Below, piece by piece: positions 1-9,088 of a DNA stretch of 64,000 bases. The notes under the pieces were generated by a model that was not told the origin of the DNA, made no database searches, and saw nothing but the letters and a program-made list of their open reading frames with translations. A program made the position numbers and the translations under genes. This DNA comes from Methylophaga sp. Lineage in GTDB: Bacteria; Pseudomonadota; Gammaproteobacteria; Nitrosococcales; Methylophagaceae. The DNA is taken from positions 1 through 64,000 of the forward strand of contig JALSLH010000025.1 of assembly GCA_026988435.1 (NCBI GenBank). Direction: 5' to 3'. The stretch's first letter is position 1, and each line of letters begins with the position of its first letter.

Positions 1-51
1 TTGTTTTAAAATAGCTAATATTTGGCTATCGCTAAAATGTGCTTTTTTCAT
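1..51 (-). CDS. IS3-type transposase OrfA, N-terminal fragment (partial)
   Basis: Seventeen codons are visible: MKKAHFSDSQILAILKQ. This is the characteristic beginning of OrfA proteins of IS3-type elements (M-K-K-x-F-S-x-x-Q-I-x-x-I-L-K), which carry a helix-turn-helix for binding the element ends. The reading frame continues past the window edge. The start is supported by AGGAG upstream (minus strand, about 60-64). Only the family can be assigned from so short a piece. Confidence 0.6.
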   Translation of the reverse strand, partial: MKKAHFSDSQILAILKQ

Positions 52-122
52 GAATAATCTCCTGCTGTTAAGCATAAGAGAAAATTCCACTTTTGACTTC
101 AATTATTTTTCGGGGGGATTAC
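1..122 (-). mobile_element. IS3-family insertion sequence, terminal part (runs off left edge)
   Basis: The left edge holds the start of a transposase OrfA read on the minus strand (1-51). Its leader has a clear AGGAG ribosome site 8 bases before the ATG. The outer end is probably the C-rich stretch at about 108-122, which reads GTAATCCCCCCG on the minus strand and resembles an IS terminal repeat. The other end lies outside the window, so neither the terminal repeat pair nor a target duplication can be confirmed. The element ends only about 20 bases beyond the stop codon of the outer-membrane protein gene, so it does not disrupt it. Confidence 0.6.
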
Positions 123-141
123 CTTATCTGCCTGCACTAAT

Positions 142-1254
142 CTAAAACTGGTAAGCCAAACCAATATTTGCTCCGAAAGACTTCCAGTTTACGCCATTGA
201 AACCTGTTTCGAGTGATGTGCCATTAGAGAAAAAGGTTTTATCTACGCCGTTACGATCTGCCTGCCAATCTTGATATTTCATTGATAGTGTTAATAATAG
301 ATCGTTACTGACTTGATATTGACCGTTAATATTGCCAACTAAGCCATAACCCTCTGCTTCATGGGTGAAACTCTCGGGGTGCGCAAAGTCCGCACGTAAA
401 TTCCAATTTGCAGTTGCATTATAAAAGGCGTAATGGTATTCAAAATTAAGCCCCATTTTAAATTTTTGGTTGATTTTAAATTGGCTTTCAATACCAACCC
501 ACGGTCCCATCCAGGTGGCATCATAATTTGAGTCAAGCCCAGAAAATGCACCACGAGCAGGTATCGTTTGAAAACCATCGGTCATATTAAAAAACTGTGA
601 ATGATATGAAAAACCGACTTTCGGAATTAAATAAATATTCTGTTGAGCGCTCCACTGATAACCAGCATGAATACTCGCATCAATAACCGACCCCTTATCA
701 GCACTATTATTTGAGCGAGAAAATTCTAAGGTTCTATTATTACCGAAATAATCTGAATCTTGATTATCACCATCAAAAATATGACCGTAACTGAAATCAA
801 AATTGAGTAGCCAATTAGGTTGGAAGTAGAGTGTTGTTCCAATGTTAATAGTTGCGATTTCAATATCTTCCCACTCTAATTCAGATAGGATATTAGGCGT
901 GCCATTAATGCCTGAAATAGACCAATTTAAATCGTCTTTACGATAGCCAGTTGAGGCATAAAATTCAGCACGTTGATATTGTAAAATGGGCTTTTTATTT
1001 TCAAGCTTCTTAGCTGTATCAGCCGGTATAGCATGGTATTGCTCTAGTAAATTATCGCTAGCTTCAAAAACATGTGTTTGTAAGCGGTGTTTACGGGCAG
1101 GTGATTGCTCTGTGTTGATGTGTGAAAGCTGTTGCTCGGCCGAATGTGTTACCAGTTGTTCGTCATCGAACACGTGCATCTGCAATGTCGGGGCGGCAGT
1201 GACGGCTTTTATTGAAAGCAGTGCGGCTGAAGCGATGATGACGAACCCTCTCAT
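142..1254 (-). CDS. outer-membrane beta-barrel protein (omptin/Pom-like fold), last gene of the filament locus
   Basis: A 370-residue exported protein. A signal peptide covers residues 1-20 (cleavage near AVTA|AP). A polar linker to about residue 95 is followed by alternating aromatic/polar strands typical of a barrel. It ends in ...GLAYQF, a terminal aromatic residue as expected for BAM-inserted proteins. Acidic segments such as DGDNQDSDYFGNN recall the Protochlamydia-type outer-membrane protein/omptin-like families, but the omptin catalytic residues are not recognisable, so no protease activity is claimed. The gene starts at the last bases of the secretin gene (shared position 1254), so the two are probably translated together. 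The barrel may be an accessory outer-membrane part of the secretion/pilus system. This role is inferred from position only. Confidence 0.6.
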   Translation of the reverse strand: MRGFVIIASAALLSIKAVTAAPTLQMHVFDDEQLVTHSAEQQLSHINTEQSPARKHRLQTHVFEASDNLLEQYHAIPADTAKKLENKKPILQYQRAEFYASTGYRKDDLNWSISGINGTPNILSELEWEDIEIATINIGTTLYFQPNWLLNFDFSYGHIFDGDNQDSDYFGNNRTLEFSRSNNSADKGSVIDASIHAGYQWSAQQNIYLIPKVGFSYHSQFFNMTDGFQTIPARGAFSGLDSNYDATWMGPWVGIESQFKINQKFKMGLNFEYHYAFYNATANWNLRADFAHPESFTHEAEGYGLVGNINGQYQVSNDLLLTLSMKYQDWQADRNGVDKTFFSNGTSLETGFNGVNWKSFGANIGLAYQF

Positions 1255-3308
1255 TATTGAATGCTCGCGATTGTTTCATCAAAAGGCAATACTGATACCA
1301 CATACATAAATGTTGAATCATTAGATTGTCCTCGTCGGGCTAATAGATTATTTTCAACCGAAGAAGCCAACCATTTACCTTTTATCTTTGTATAATCAAC
1401 AGGCAAAGCTGAGTTCGCTTTATTGACAAGCTCTAATGCTGTTACGTACATTCCTCCACGGTTCCAACTCGCCAATGGCATCACTTTAATTTTATTATTA
1501 TCAAATAAGTTTGTTACAGCAATACGTTTCACTTTATCAGGTAAATACTTAGCATCGAGTTTGCGATCAATTTCAGCGATGCGGATAGTATCAGCCGCAT
1601 ATTGACTCATTTCCAGATAAACCTTCTGACTTTTGTTCGCTTTGTTATTAGTCGATGGTGTTGGATCTTTATCTATAAACTTATTAGGGTAGGGTGCAAG
1701 ATCGGGGAAACCATCATTATAAGATTGATAAAATTGATTATCTGCTTGTCGTATTTTTTCACTGTCTTCTGGATTGTAAATAATATGAGGAGTAATAAGT
1801 AGAACTGTTTCTGTATCTTGCTCACTTTCTATATCTGTTCTAAAAATCCTACCTAAAACTGGAATTTCTCCTAAAATAGGTACTTTTTTCTGATCTTTTG
1901 ATTTACTTGTACGAATTAAGCCGCCAACAGCAACAGTTAATCCGTCTTTTGCCACAACAGTGCCTGATAAGCGGGCAGTGTTCACCGTGTCAATTGCTAA
2001 ATTTACGATATCTCCCTCACCATTTGGTACAGGAAATGTACCTCCTGCTTTATTCACCGAGGAGCTCTCCTGTTCTAGCTCAATAGTCACAGTTTTATCA
2101 GAATTTATTCGTGGTGTTAACCGCAGAGTAATACCAATATCTTCCCGAACAACATTAGCATTAACATAAGCTCTTTGTACGATTATGCCATTATCAATAA
2201 GGGCTTGAAAGTAGGTGAAACCTTCAGTTATTAACTGCTCTTCACCAATAAATAATTCTGCTTCGCGGTGATTTGAGGCTAAAACCATCGGGTTTGATAA
2301 GACTTTTACACGTTTATTTTGTTCTAGAAATTCAATGTTAGCTCTAAGCTTAGAGTTTAAAAATTCATAGATCATTGACCCACTATTTAATAATGCATTA
2401 TTACCTATTTTAATTGGTTGCAATGATTGATTTCCGCCAGTAGGTTGTAATTCAAAGTTAAATATTGAATTAAAGTCTTCCCCCAAAATGATACTTAAAA
2501 TTTTCATTTCTAACATAACTTGAGGGATAGCAATATCTAGTTTTTTAATTAAACCATCAATGGCAGAAATTGCTTTGCGATCATCCGTTCTAACAAGGAT
2601 TATGCTGTGTTCATTATTGACAGTGATATAGATGGACTGAGAAGTGGTTGTCACTTTTTGTAATGTTTCAGTGTTGACTTCTTGACCTGATAAGCTAGTA
2701 GAAATATCTTCAACCTGATCCGCTGTTAATGTTGCAGTTGATAGTGTTGAACTTCCTGAACTAGTATTTCTTCTGCTACCTGCAGATCTTCTGCCACCTG
2801 TAGATCTTGAATTTCGTACGCCGTTACGGTTAGAGCTAGTTGAGGCTGATCCTGATTGTCCTGCTGCCGTTCCTAAAGACAAGATAACGCGGCTACCATA
2901 TAAATCTTGAATCGCTTGAGCAATGAGCTGGACATTAGCATTAAGTAAGTGAAAGACTTCAATATGTTCGCTATCGCGAATAATCAAGTCTTTACCATAT
3001 TCGTCACGTGTCATGATGCGATATGTTTTTGTATCCTCATCATAGCGGTACCATAAATTGGTAATTCGGCTAATGGATTTGATAGCATCAAGAACGGTGA
3101 CATTTCTCAGGCGAATAGTGACTTTATTTTTAGTCGCAGCAGGGGTGGCAATGACATTACTGTTCGATAATTCAGATAAAGTACGAATGACATCTGTTAA
3201 TTGTGTATCTGCAAATTCAATATCTTTTATTCGGCTATCAGCAAATGCAGAAAAGCTGACACTATAAAAGACTAGTAAGAATGAGGTAATAGAGAGCGTT
3301 TTTTTCAT
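1254..3308 (-). CDS. secretin (GspD/MshL/PilQ-type outer-membrane channel) with a TraK/DUF3438-like C-terminal extension
   Basis: A 684-residue outer-membrane pore subunit of a type IV filament or type II secretion machine. Signal peptide at residues 1-23. N0-like domain at 27-108 (IEFADTQLTDVIRTLSELS). N1-like domain at about 115-146. Then a Ser/Arg/Gly-rich low-complexity loop at 148-200 and the secretin core at about 215-512, with the signature VPILGEIPVLGRIFR at 476-490 and VLLITPHI near its end. Residues 513-684 are extra: after a linker, the segment RGGMYVTALELVNKA...KGKWLASS resembles the C-terminal domain of TraK/DUF3438 conjugation proteins. The PilP-like gene lies just upstream, 6 bases away. 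MshL is the nearest well-known relative by operon content. Exact subfamily uncertain. Confidence 0.85.
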   Translation of the reverse strand: MKKTLSITSFLLVFYSVSFSAFADSRIKDIEFADTQLTDVIRTLSELSNSNVIATPAATKNKVTIRLRNVTVLDAIKSISRITNLWYRYDEDTKTYRIMTRDEYGKDLIIRDSEHIEVFHLLNANVQLIAQAIQDLYGSRVILSLGTAAGQSGSASTSSNRNGVRNSRSTGGRRSAGSRRNTSSGSSTLSTATLTADQVEDISTSLSGQEVNTETLQKVTTTSQSIYITVNNEHSIILVRTDDRKAISAIDGLIKKLDIAIPQVMLEMKILSIILGEDFNSIFNFELQPTGGNQSLQPIKIGNNALLNSGSMIYEFLNSKLRANIEFLEQNKRVKVLSNPMVLASNHREAELFIGEEQLITEGFTYFQALIDNGIIVQRAYVNANVVREDIGITLRLTPRINSDKTVTIELEQESSSVNKAGGTFPVPNGEGDIVNLAIDTVNTARLSGTVVAKDGLTVAVGGLIRTSKSKDQKKVPILGEIPVLGRIFRTDIESEQDTETVLLITPHIIYNPEDSEKIRQADNQFYQSYNDGFPDLAPYPNKFIDKDPTPSTNNKANKSQKVYLEMSQYAADTIRIAEIDRKLDAKYLPDKVKRIAVTNLFDNNKIKVMPLASWNRGGMYVTALELVNKANSALPVDYTKIKGKWLASSVENNLLARRGQSNDSTFMYVVSVLPFDETIASIQ

Positions 3309-3314
3309 GATGGA

Positions 3315-3761
3315 TTATCTTTGAACACGAATTGAGCCTAGTAAGCCCGTTTCTACGGTGATACTTTGGCGAGTTATTTTAGTAACGCGGATAACGCTAT
3401 TAGGTTGAGAGGGATCGATATTAATATCATCACCTTCACGGACTAAATAGGTTCTAGCGCCTGCCACTTCGAGCAGAGCCATGGGCGACTTTTGATTTTG
3501 ATCAATAAAACCGCGTAAACGCATTTTAGGAATAGGTACATTACCGGGCGCACTGGTAAAGCCATTATTATTAAGAGCAGCAGATTGACTAGCCACTTCA
3601 AACATCAATCCACTTGGCGTGAAGGGATCGCGTATTGCTTGGGGGGCGACATTATTATTTGTTTGGTAATAAGCATTATTTGTTTGACCTGCGGCGTAGG
3701 TAGCTAAGGGTAAAATAAACAGCAAAGTTAGCGTTATATAATCTTTTATTTTTAAGAACAT
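3315..3761 (-). CDS. PilP/MshK/GspC-like periplasmic clamp protein
   Basis: A 148-residue protein with an N-terminal signal or anchor (residues 6-23). It carries the motif RDPFTPSG (about 44-51), shared by PilP and MshK-type proteins, then a small beta domain (about 80-148) with ALLEV, REGDDI and VTKITRQSITVE, as in the HR/PilP domains that link inner-membrane components to the secretin. It lies between the secretin and GspF genes, matching this job. It is short and divergent, so assignment rests on the RDPF motif, the domain pattern and context. Confidence 0.65.
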   Translation of the reverse strand: MFLKIKDYITLTLLFILPLATYAAGQTNNAYYQTNNNVAPQAIRDPFTPSGLMFEVASQSAALNNNGFTSAPGNVPIPKMRLRGFIDQNQKSPMALLEVAGARTYLVREGDDINIDPSQPNSVIRVTKITRQSITVETGLLGSIRVQR

Positions 3762-3764
3762 GTT

Positions 3765-4985
3765 TTAACCTCCGACCAAGGAAAAGAGTGCTTGGAAAAA
3801 TGCATAATAAACAAAGCCCACCATGCCACCGATAAATAAAATCATTGCGGGTTCAATGAGTGCAGATAGACGTTTGACGGCAATTTCTAATAACTGTTGA
3901 TAATAGCTTCCTAGTTCTTGCAGAATTCGGTCAAGACTTCCCGTCTTCTCACCAACGGTTATCATTTGCAAAACTAAAGCGGGCATTTGTGGGTGTTGTA
4001 GACTACTGACCATATCTTTACCGGTTAAAACATGATCAGAACCACGTTTCAGCAGATCAACATAAACACGATTATTAATAAGACCAGCTGTGATATTTAA
4101 TGCATCAAACACAGTGACACCACTGCGCAATAAGGTTGATAACCCCCACGTCATTTGCGCCATAGAGCTGGTGGTAATCATACCGCCAAATACGGGCACG
4201 CGAAGTAAAATACTATCGATAATGTAACGGCCTCGTTTTAGTTGGTATATAAGTAAAATAACAACGATTACAGCAATAGCTCCGCCAACAATATAAATTC
4301 CATTTTCTTCTACAAATGCAGAAGTATCGATAAGCGCTTGGGTTGACGCTGGTAAAGCTCTACCTTGAGCAAGTAAAAAGTCAGCAAATTTGGGTATAAT
4401 ATTGAGCGTCATAAATGCACCCACACCAATTGCAGCAACCAATACCACTGTGGGATAAATCATGGCATTAATCATTTGTGAACGGATAGCGGCCTTTTTT
4501 TCTAAATGAACTGCAAGTCGCTCCATTATTTCATCAAGATTACCGGTGTTTTCACCCGCAAAAATAAGATTGATAACCATTTCAGAAAAAACATCTTGGT
4601 GCTTTTTTAATGCTGTGGAGAGTGCTGTACCGGCTTCAATATCTTTTAACATCAGTTTAAGAACAAGTCTTAGGCGTGCACTCGACATTTGAGTTTTCGC
4701 TAATTCAAGTGCCTGTAATATTGGCAAACCAGCACGTAGCATAAAAGCCATTTGACGAAAGAAAAAGACTAAAGAGGCCGGTGAAACCGAACGTTGAGAA
4801 GCAAACCAGTCAGATACGTTTTCTTGACCTAAAAAGCCACTGCTACCACGTGCCGCTTTTATTTCAAGTACTCGCAAACCACGCTCACGTAAATCATTTG
4901 CCGCAGTAGCCATATCATCTGCTTGTTGTTTTCCTGACAGTTCTCCACCCGAAGAGGTCAATGCAGTATAGGCAAATAGTGCCAT
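3765..4985 (-). CDS. GspF/PilC/MshG-type inner-membrane platform protein
   Basis: About 406 residues. It contains two repeated GspF domains (roughly 75-195 and 280-400) with LVFFFRQMAFMLRAGLPILQALE in the first and TWGLSTLLRSGVTVFDAL in the second, and three hydrophobic segments. It forms the cytoplasmic-membrane platform on which the ATPase works to assemble filaments. I prefer the start at 4985 (MALFAYTAL), the usual GspF beginning, which has GAGG 10 to 13 bases upstream. An upstream in-frame ATG at 5009 would add eight residues and overlap the ATPase gene. Confidence 0.9.
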   Translation of the reverse strand: MALFAYTALTSSGGELSGKQQADDMATAANDLRERGLRVLEIKAARGSSGFLGQENVSDWFASQRSVSPASLVFFFRQMAFMLRAGLPILQALELAKTQMSSARLRLVLKLMLKDIEAGTALSTALKKHQDVFSEMVINLIFAGENTGNLDEIMERLAVHLEKKAAIRSQMINAMIYPTVVLVAAIGVGAFMTLNIIPKFADFLLAQGRALPASTQALIDTSAFVEENGIYIVGGAIAVIVVILLIYQLKRGRYIIDSILLRVPVFGGMITTSSMAQMTWGLSTLLRSGVTVFDALNITAGLINNRVYVDLLKRGSDHVLTGKDMVSSLQHPQMPALVLQMITVGEKTGSLDRILQELGSYYQQLLEIAVKRLSALIEPAMILFIGGMVGFVYYAFFQALFSLVGG

Positions 4986-4986
4986 C

Positions 4987-6633
4987 TTAGTGTGCCTCAA
5001 CCATGGCATGAGTCTTATGAATGGCTACATTTTGAAGCTCATCTAAGGTGGTCATGCCGTTTAGCACTTTTTGGCAGCCGTCTTCCCACATAAATTGAAG
5101 ATTGTCGCCGGCTTCTCTTTCAATTTTATCTTCGTCAGCACCTTGGGCAATTAAGCGTGATAGTGTGTCATCTATCCAAAAAGTTTCAAATAAACCTAAT
5201 CGACCACGAAATCCTCGACCTTGGCAAATAGCACAACCCACCGAATCATAAATGTTAATATCTTCTTCAGTTGTTCCTAATAGATTACGCTCATCATCCG
5301 TTGCTGTGCGAGATTTTCGGCAATGTGTGCATAAGCGACGCACTAATCGTTGAGCGATTACGGCGGTGAGTGTTGAACCTATTAAAAAAGGTTCACAGCC
5401 AATATCAATAAGACGTGTAACCGCACTCACCGCATTATTAGTATGTAATGTAGAAAAAACCAAATGACCGGTCATTGCGGCTTTTACTGATACATCTGCC
5501 GTTTCATGATCACGTATCTCACCCACCATTAATACATCAGGATCATGGCGTAATAACGATCGTAATGCGTCGGCAAAGCTTATTTTATGGCCTGTTTGAA
5601 TTTGTGAAACACCTTCCATCACATATTCAATCGGGTTTTCGACGGTCATGATATTCACTTCGGGATCATTAATTTCTTGTAAAGCAGCAAACAAAGTGGT
5701 TGATTTACCGCTCCCAGTTGGACCTGTGAGCAAAATCAGGCCATACGGTTTTTTAATGGTGGTTCTAAAGCTGTCGAGATCGTCAGCTAACATACCTAAA
5801 TCTGTTAGGCTCAAACCGCCGGACTCTTGCCCTAATAAACGCATGGTAATACGTTCGCCTAATCGGGTAGGCGCTGTTGCAACACGAACATTAAATTCAC
5901 GATCGATAGGCGCGACTAAATGATAAGAAAAGCCCCCATCTTGTGGTTGGCGCGTTTCGGCAATATCTAGACCAGATAATACTTTCACACGTGATACTAA
6001 ACCTGCCGCTACGGAAGCATTGGCATCAACTGGATGATCACGTAATTTACCATCAATTCGCAGGCGCACCCTTAAACCTTCTTCTTCAGTCACAAAGTGA
6101 ATATCGGATGCTTGGTTGAGATAAGCTTCACGGATAATAGAATCTAATAGCTCAACGAGATCGATTTCATCTTCAACTGTGTTTTCAGAATCGGTTGAGG
6201 TCGTGCTTGGCAGCGCGCGTTCAATCATTAACCGTAATACTTGAACATCAGCCATCACTAAAGGCAGGTTTGCCCCTAATAACCTTAAAATAGAATCAAT
6301 GGTGCCGCGATCTTTGGGATCAGAAATAACTAACTGCGCCCCGTCACCATCAATAATAGGTAATAATTGTTTTCGTTTGATAAGATTCGCCGGCACTTTT
6401 TTAAGAAGATCTGCATGGGGTTTTCGGCTACTAAGATCAATATAATCTAGCCCATTACTTTCTGCCACAGCACGATATAAGGCAGAAGTAGGGAAGCGAT
6501 ATTGCGCTAAGATCAAAGGTAAAATGGCGGTGCGTTGACGGCGGGCATCAATGCGCAAACGTTCTAATACCGGCGCTTCAATTAGGCCCGTATTTACGCC
6601 TGCTTTGATTAATGTTTCGTCTGAAATCGCCAT
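4987..6633 (-). CDS. GspE/PilB/MshE-type assembly ATPase
   Basis: A 548-residue hexameric ATPase that powers filament assembly at the inner membrane. Residues 1-130 form an MshEN-type N-terminal domain. The ATPase core follows, with Walker A GPTGSGKST at 304-312, Asp box near VENPIEY, Walker B LMVGEIRD, and a His box (FSTLHTNN). The tetracysteine zinc motif is C435-x2-C438 and C467-x2-C470. The length matches the family. Start supported by AGGAAAT a few bases upstream. The only filament ATPase here; no PilT-type retraction ATPase is encoded in the window. Confidence 0.92.
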   Translation of the reverse strand: MAISDETLIKAGVNTGLIEAPVLERLRIDARRQRTAILPLILAQYRFPTSALYRAVAESNGLDYIDLSSRKPHADLLKKVPANLIKRKQLLPIIDGDGAQLVISDPKDRGTIDSILRLLGANLPLVMADVQVLRLMIERALPSTTSTDSENTVEDEIDLVELLDSIIREAYLNQASDIHFVTEEEGLRVRLRIDGKLRDHPVDANASVAAGLVSRVKVLSGLDIAETRQPQDGGFSYHLVAPIDREFNVRVATAPTRLGERITMRLLGQESGGLSLTDLGMLADDLDSFRTTIKKPYGLILLTGPTGSGKSTTLFAALQEINDPEVNIMTVENPIEYVMEGVSQIQTGHKISFADALRSLLRHDPDVLMVGEIRDHETADVSVKAAMTGHLVFSTLHTNNAVSAVTRLIDIGCEPFLIGSTLTAVIAQRLVRRLCTHCRKSRTATDDERNLLGTTEEDINIYDSVGCAICQGRGFRGRLGLFETFWIDDTLSRLIAQGADEDKIEREAGDNLQFMWEDGCQKVLNGMTTLDELQNVAIHKTHAMVEAH

Positions 6634-6641
6634 CGTATTTC

Positions 6642-7322
6642 CTATAAAGCCAACACAAGTTCAGCTTTAAGTCTTTGTGGCTGACCCCGCAAAGGGCTAA
6701 TGGGCAATATTTCAATAGACACCCGAACAGGCGTAACCTGCCACTGTAGTTTTTCAAGGCCATGAATGAAGCTACGTATGGATTGATAGTTACCATCTAA
6801 TACTAATAGTTGTAGTGGGCGGTGAAAAACCGATTGTTGTGACAAACGGTCAATCCAACTTCGATTAACAGGTAAAATTAAATTTGATGCATTAATTGGT
6901 GTTTTGGCTTTAGCCTTTGCTTTGGGTTTGTTAATTTTTGTTAGAATAGGGGGGCGAAACTCTTCATTGGTTCTGATGCGAACGCCTGAGCGTGTTGCAA
7001 GTTCTGAGATACGCACTTTTAGTTCCTGTGAATTAAAAGGTGCTAAATGTTGTGCGACGCTATCAGCCATGCTTTGGGTTAACGCCAAAGTGCGCTCTTT
7101 CTCATCAAGCTCTTTTAATAATTCTTCAACATCTTTTTCTGGTTCATTAGGGATATCGGCTTTAAACAGTTTACTTTGTGTTTTTTCTACTTGCCGATGT
7201 AGTTTATCGATAGCATCATTTTTAGGAATAAAACGCAAGAACGAATAAGCACCAAGAATTAATACCGCAATGACAAGAGCAAACAGAATTTGTTCTGTTT
7301 TTTTTAATTTCGAGAGCGTCAT
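6642..7322 (-). CDS. PilO/GspM/MshJ-like inner-membrane protein
   Basis: A 226-residue bitopic protein with one transmembrane helix (about residues 11-30), a coiled-coil stretch (about 36-90) and a small periplasmic domain at the end (VLDGNYQSIRSFIHGLEKLQWQV, residues about 175-197, the PilO/GspM ferredoxin-like pattern). Its ATG overlaps the stop of the PilM/N-like gene by four bases, the order pilM-N-O of pilus operons. It presumably pairs with the PilN-like part of its neighbour to form the alignment ring. Sequence identity to named families is low, so the call rests on architecture and position. Confidence 0.65.
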   Translation of the reverse strand: MTLSKLKKTEQILFALVIAVLILGAYSFLRFIPKNDAIDKLHRQVEKTQSKLFKADIPNEPEKDVEELLKELDEKERTLALTQSMADSVAQHLAPFNSQELKVRISELATRSGVRIRTNEEFRPPILTKINKPKAKAKAKTPINASNLILPVNRSWIDRLSQQSVFHRPLQLLVLDGNYQSIRSFIHGLEKLQWQVTPVRVSIEILPISPLRGQPQRLKAELVLAL

Positions 7323-9088
7323 TGTATCGCCTGTTGCTTTTTAATCGAATCAGCAGACACTAATTTAACTAAGCGCATAGATACCGCAAAGCCATCAATC
7401 TTCATTGGGCCAGGGCGCGAAAACACTTTGCTATCGCGTACTTCTAAACCCCAAGGTTCAAGCGCCTCTTTCATGCTTTGAATAAATGTTTGTGCGGCTG
7501 ATTCTGTTAATGCCCATGCGGCAATATTAAAGTTTTCTACCTCGACACGATTGTCTTTAACTCTTGTCGGTAAAGCAGGCATAACACTAACGCGTTTACC
7601 TAATTCATCGATGTTAGTAATAAGAATCTCATCACTTGCTGCCGTGGGCAAAACACCTAACACAGCTTGAACTAATGCAACGCGATCAGGAATGTCTTCA
7701 CTAAAAAATTTTAATCGTGCTTGCGCGCGCTGGTTTTTTGTTTCTTGTTCTTTGAGGAGTGCTTTTCGTTTCTCAACTTGCTGTATTTGACTATTCACCC
7801 GTTGCATGGCGCTATTGATTGTTTTCCAGCGGGAATCAACTTCTGCTTTAGTAGATTGAATTTGATGATCGCGAATAAGTAAGCTAACTTCAGTACCAGC
7901 AATGATAAGAAACAAGGCTAAAAATAAAGCAATAGCACGCACCTCGACCCGCTCCCAAAGCGAGGGTAATGGCCCACCCAAGCGCACATTAGTACATCGG
8001 TTTGAGCTTGCCGCTGATAAAGCGTGCAAACTTGCACCTGCCATGCCGGGGCTAACGCCATCTGTTATAAGTGCTTGATCTAAAATTATTGGCGTTATAT
8101 CAAGCGTGTCTTTTAACTCATTGGCTAGCTCTTGGCTATCATCTTGCCAATCGGCTAAATATGCCGCCTCTGTTGCAGATGGATTTAAAGTATGGAAGCT
8201 TTCTATGCACAACTCAACAGGTTGTTTAGCAGGATTAACCAGTAGAAATTGCGCGACTATTTTGTCTTCAACAAGTTGTTGCACAAAAGCAGAATCAGCA
8301 TGAGACTCTAGCAGAATTGCATCAGATGCTTTATCCGCCAATAAAACAGAGCTACAACCAGCAAGCGGGTACATTGCCTGTAAAGTTACACCCTGTGTGC
8401 TGAATGTTTTTGTCCAACGCTGTAATAATGACTTGCTTGTGCAACTGACCAGCCAATTATATGTTCCGGGAATGTCAGGCACTTCACCTTGAGGGATCCA
8501 ACCACATTCAATTTCTTCATCATCTGATTTAAGCCATTCTTGGCCAGCAAGGCAAGCTTTAAGTTGGCTAGAGCGAATATAACCGAGTTCTTCGGCTAAT
8601 TCACCAAAACGACGCAAGGCAAATTTATCTGCTATTCCAAGACCACCAGCAGTATTAGGTTTGGACTGTTGCATGTCTATTACTGCTTCGGCTTGCTCTG
8701 CTGTCATATAACCTCGACCAACTAATAAATGACCTACAGACCACTTCGTGGCATGTTGCATTAATAAGGGTTCAGCTTCCCATCGAACCAGCTCTTGCAT
8801 CTGTGGCAATGGGCGAGGTTTTTTAGGGTTAACAGGTAATTCTATAATCGTAGATAAAACAGTAGGAGAGAGCAAAACAGCTTGATCGCCATCCCAACCC
8901 TCATTTTTTAATTGTTTGATTAAGTCAGCAACCGCATCAGCCATATTAGCTTGTTGTGATTGCGCCTTATGAATAACAACGATTTCTTTGCCTGCACGGG
9001 TAAACACCGCACCACGCATAATAAAACCATCTGTTTCACAGACTAAAAGTGATTTGGCTTTGCCGAAATTAAAAAGGGATTTCAGCAT
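7319..9088 (-). CDS. PilM-PilN/GspL-like fused inner-membrane assembly protein with inserted MshEN-like repeats
   Basis: 589 residues. The N-terminal cytoplasmic part (1-120 and about 205-340) looks like the actin-like PilM/GspL fold. A transmembrane helix lies at about 383-404, preceded by GGPLPSLWERVEVR. A coiled coil and a PilN-like periplasmic domain follow (about 410-575). Between residues about 120 and 187 are two short repeats, LVGRGYMTAEQAEAVIDMQ and FGELAEELGYIRSSQLKACL, that resemble the MshEN-type module normally found at the N-terminus of GspE-like ATPases. The start overlaps the stop of the pseudopilin gene upstream (TAATG), so translation is probably coupled. The fusion of PilM- and PilN-like parts resembles GspL. 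Function is inferred. Confidence 0.65.
   Translation of the reverse strand: MLKSLFNFGKAKSLLVCETDGFIMRGAVFTRAGKEIVVIHKAQSQQANMADAVADLIKQLKNEGWDGDQAVLLSPTVLSTIIELPVNPKKPRPLPQMQELVRWEAEPLLMQHATKWSVGHLLVGRGYMTAEQAEAVIDMQQSKPNTAGGLGIADKFALRRFGELAEELGYIRSSQLKACLAGQEWLKSDDEEIECGWIPQGEVPDIPGTYNWLVSCTSKSLLQRWTKTFSTQGVTLQAMYPLAGCSSVLLADKASDAILLESHADSAFVQQLVEDKIVAQFLLVNPAKQPVELCIESFHTLNPSATEAAYLADWQDDSQELANELKDTLDITPIILDQALITDGVSPGMAGASLHALSAASSNRCTNVRLGGPLPSLWERVEVRAIALFLALFLIIAGTEVSLLIRDHQIQSTKAEVDSRWKTINSAMQRVNSQIQQVEKRKALLKEQETKNQRAQARLKFFSEDIPDRVALVQAVLGVLPTAASDEILITNIDELGKRVSVMPALPTRVKDNRVEVENFNIAAWALTESAAQTFIQSMKEALEPWGLEVRDSKVFSRPGPMKIDGFAVSMRLVKLVSADSIKKQQAIQ

Noticed and set aside
339-578. Minus-strand frame inside the barrel protein gene
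   Set aside because: Lies in another frame of a well-supported gene and lacks a ribosome site or known domain.
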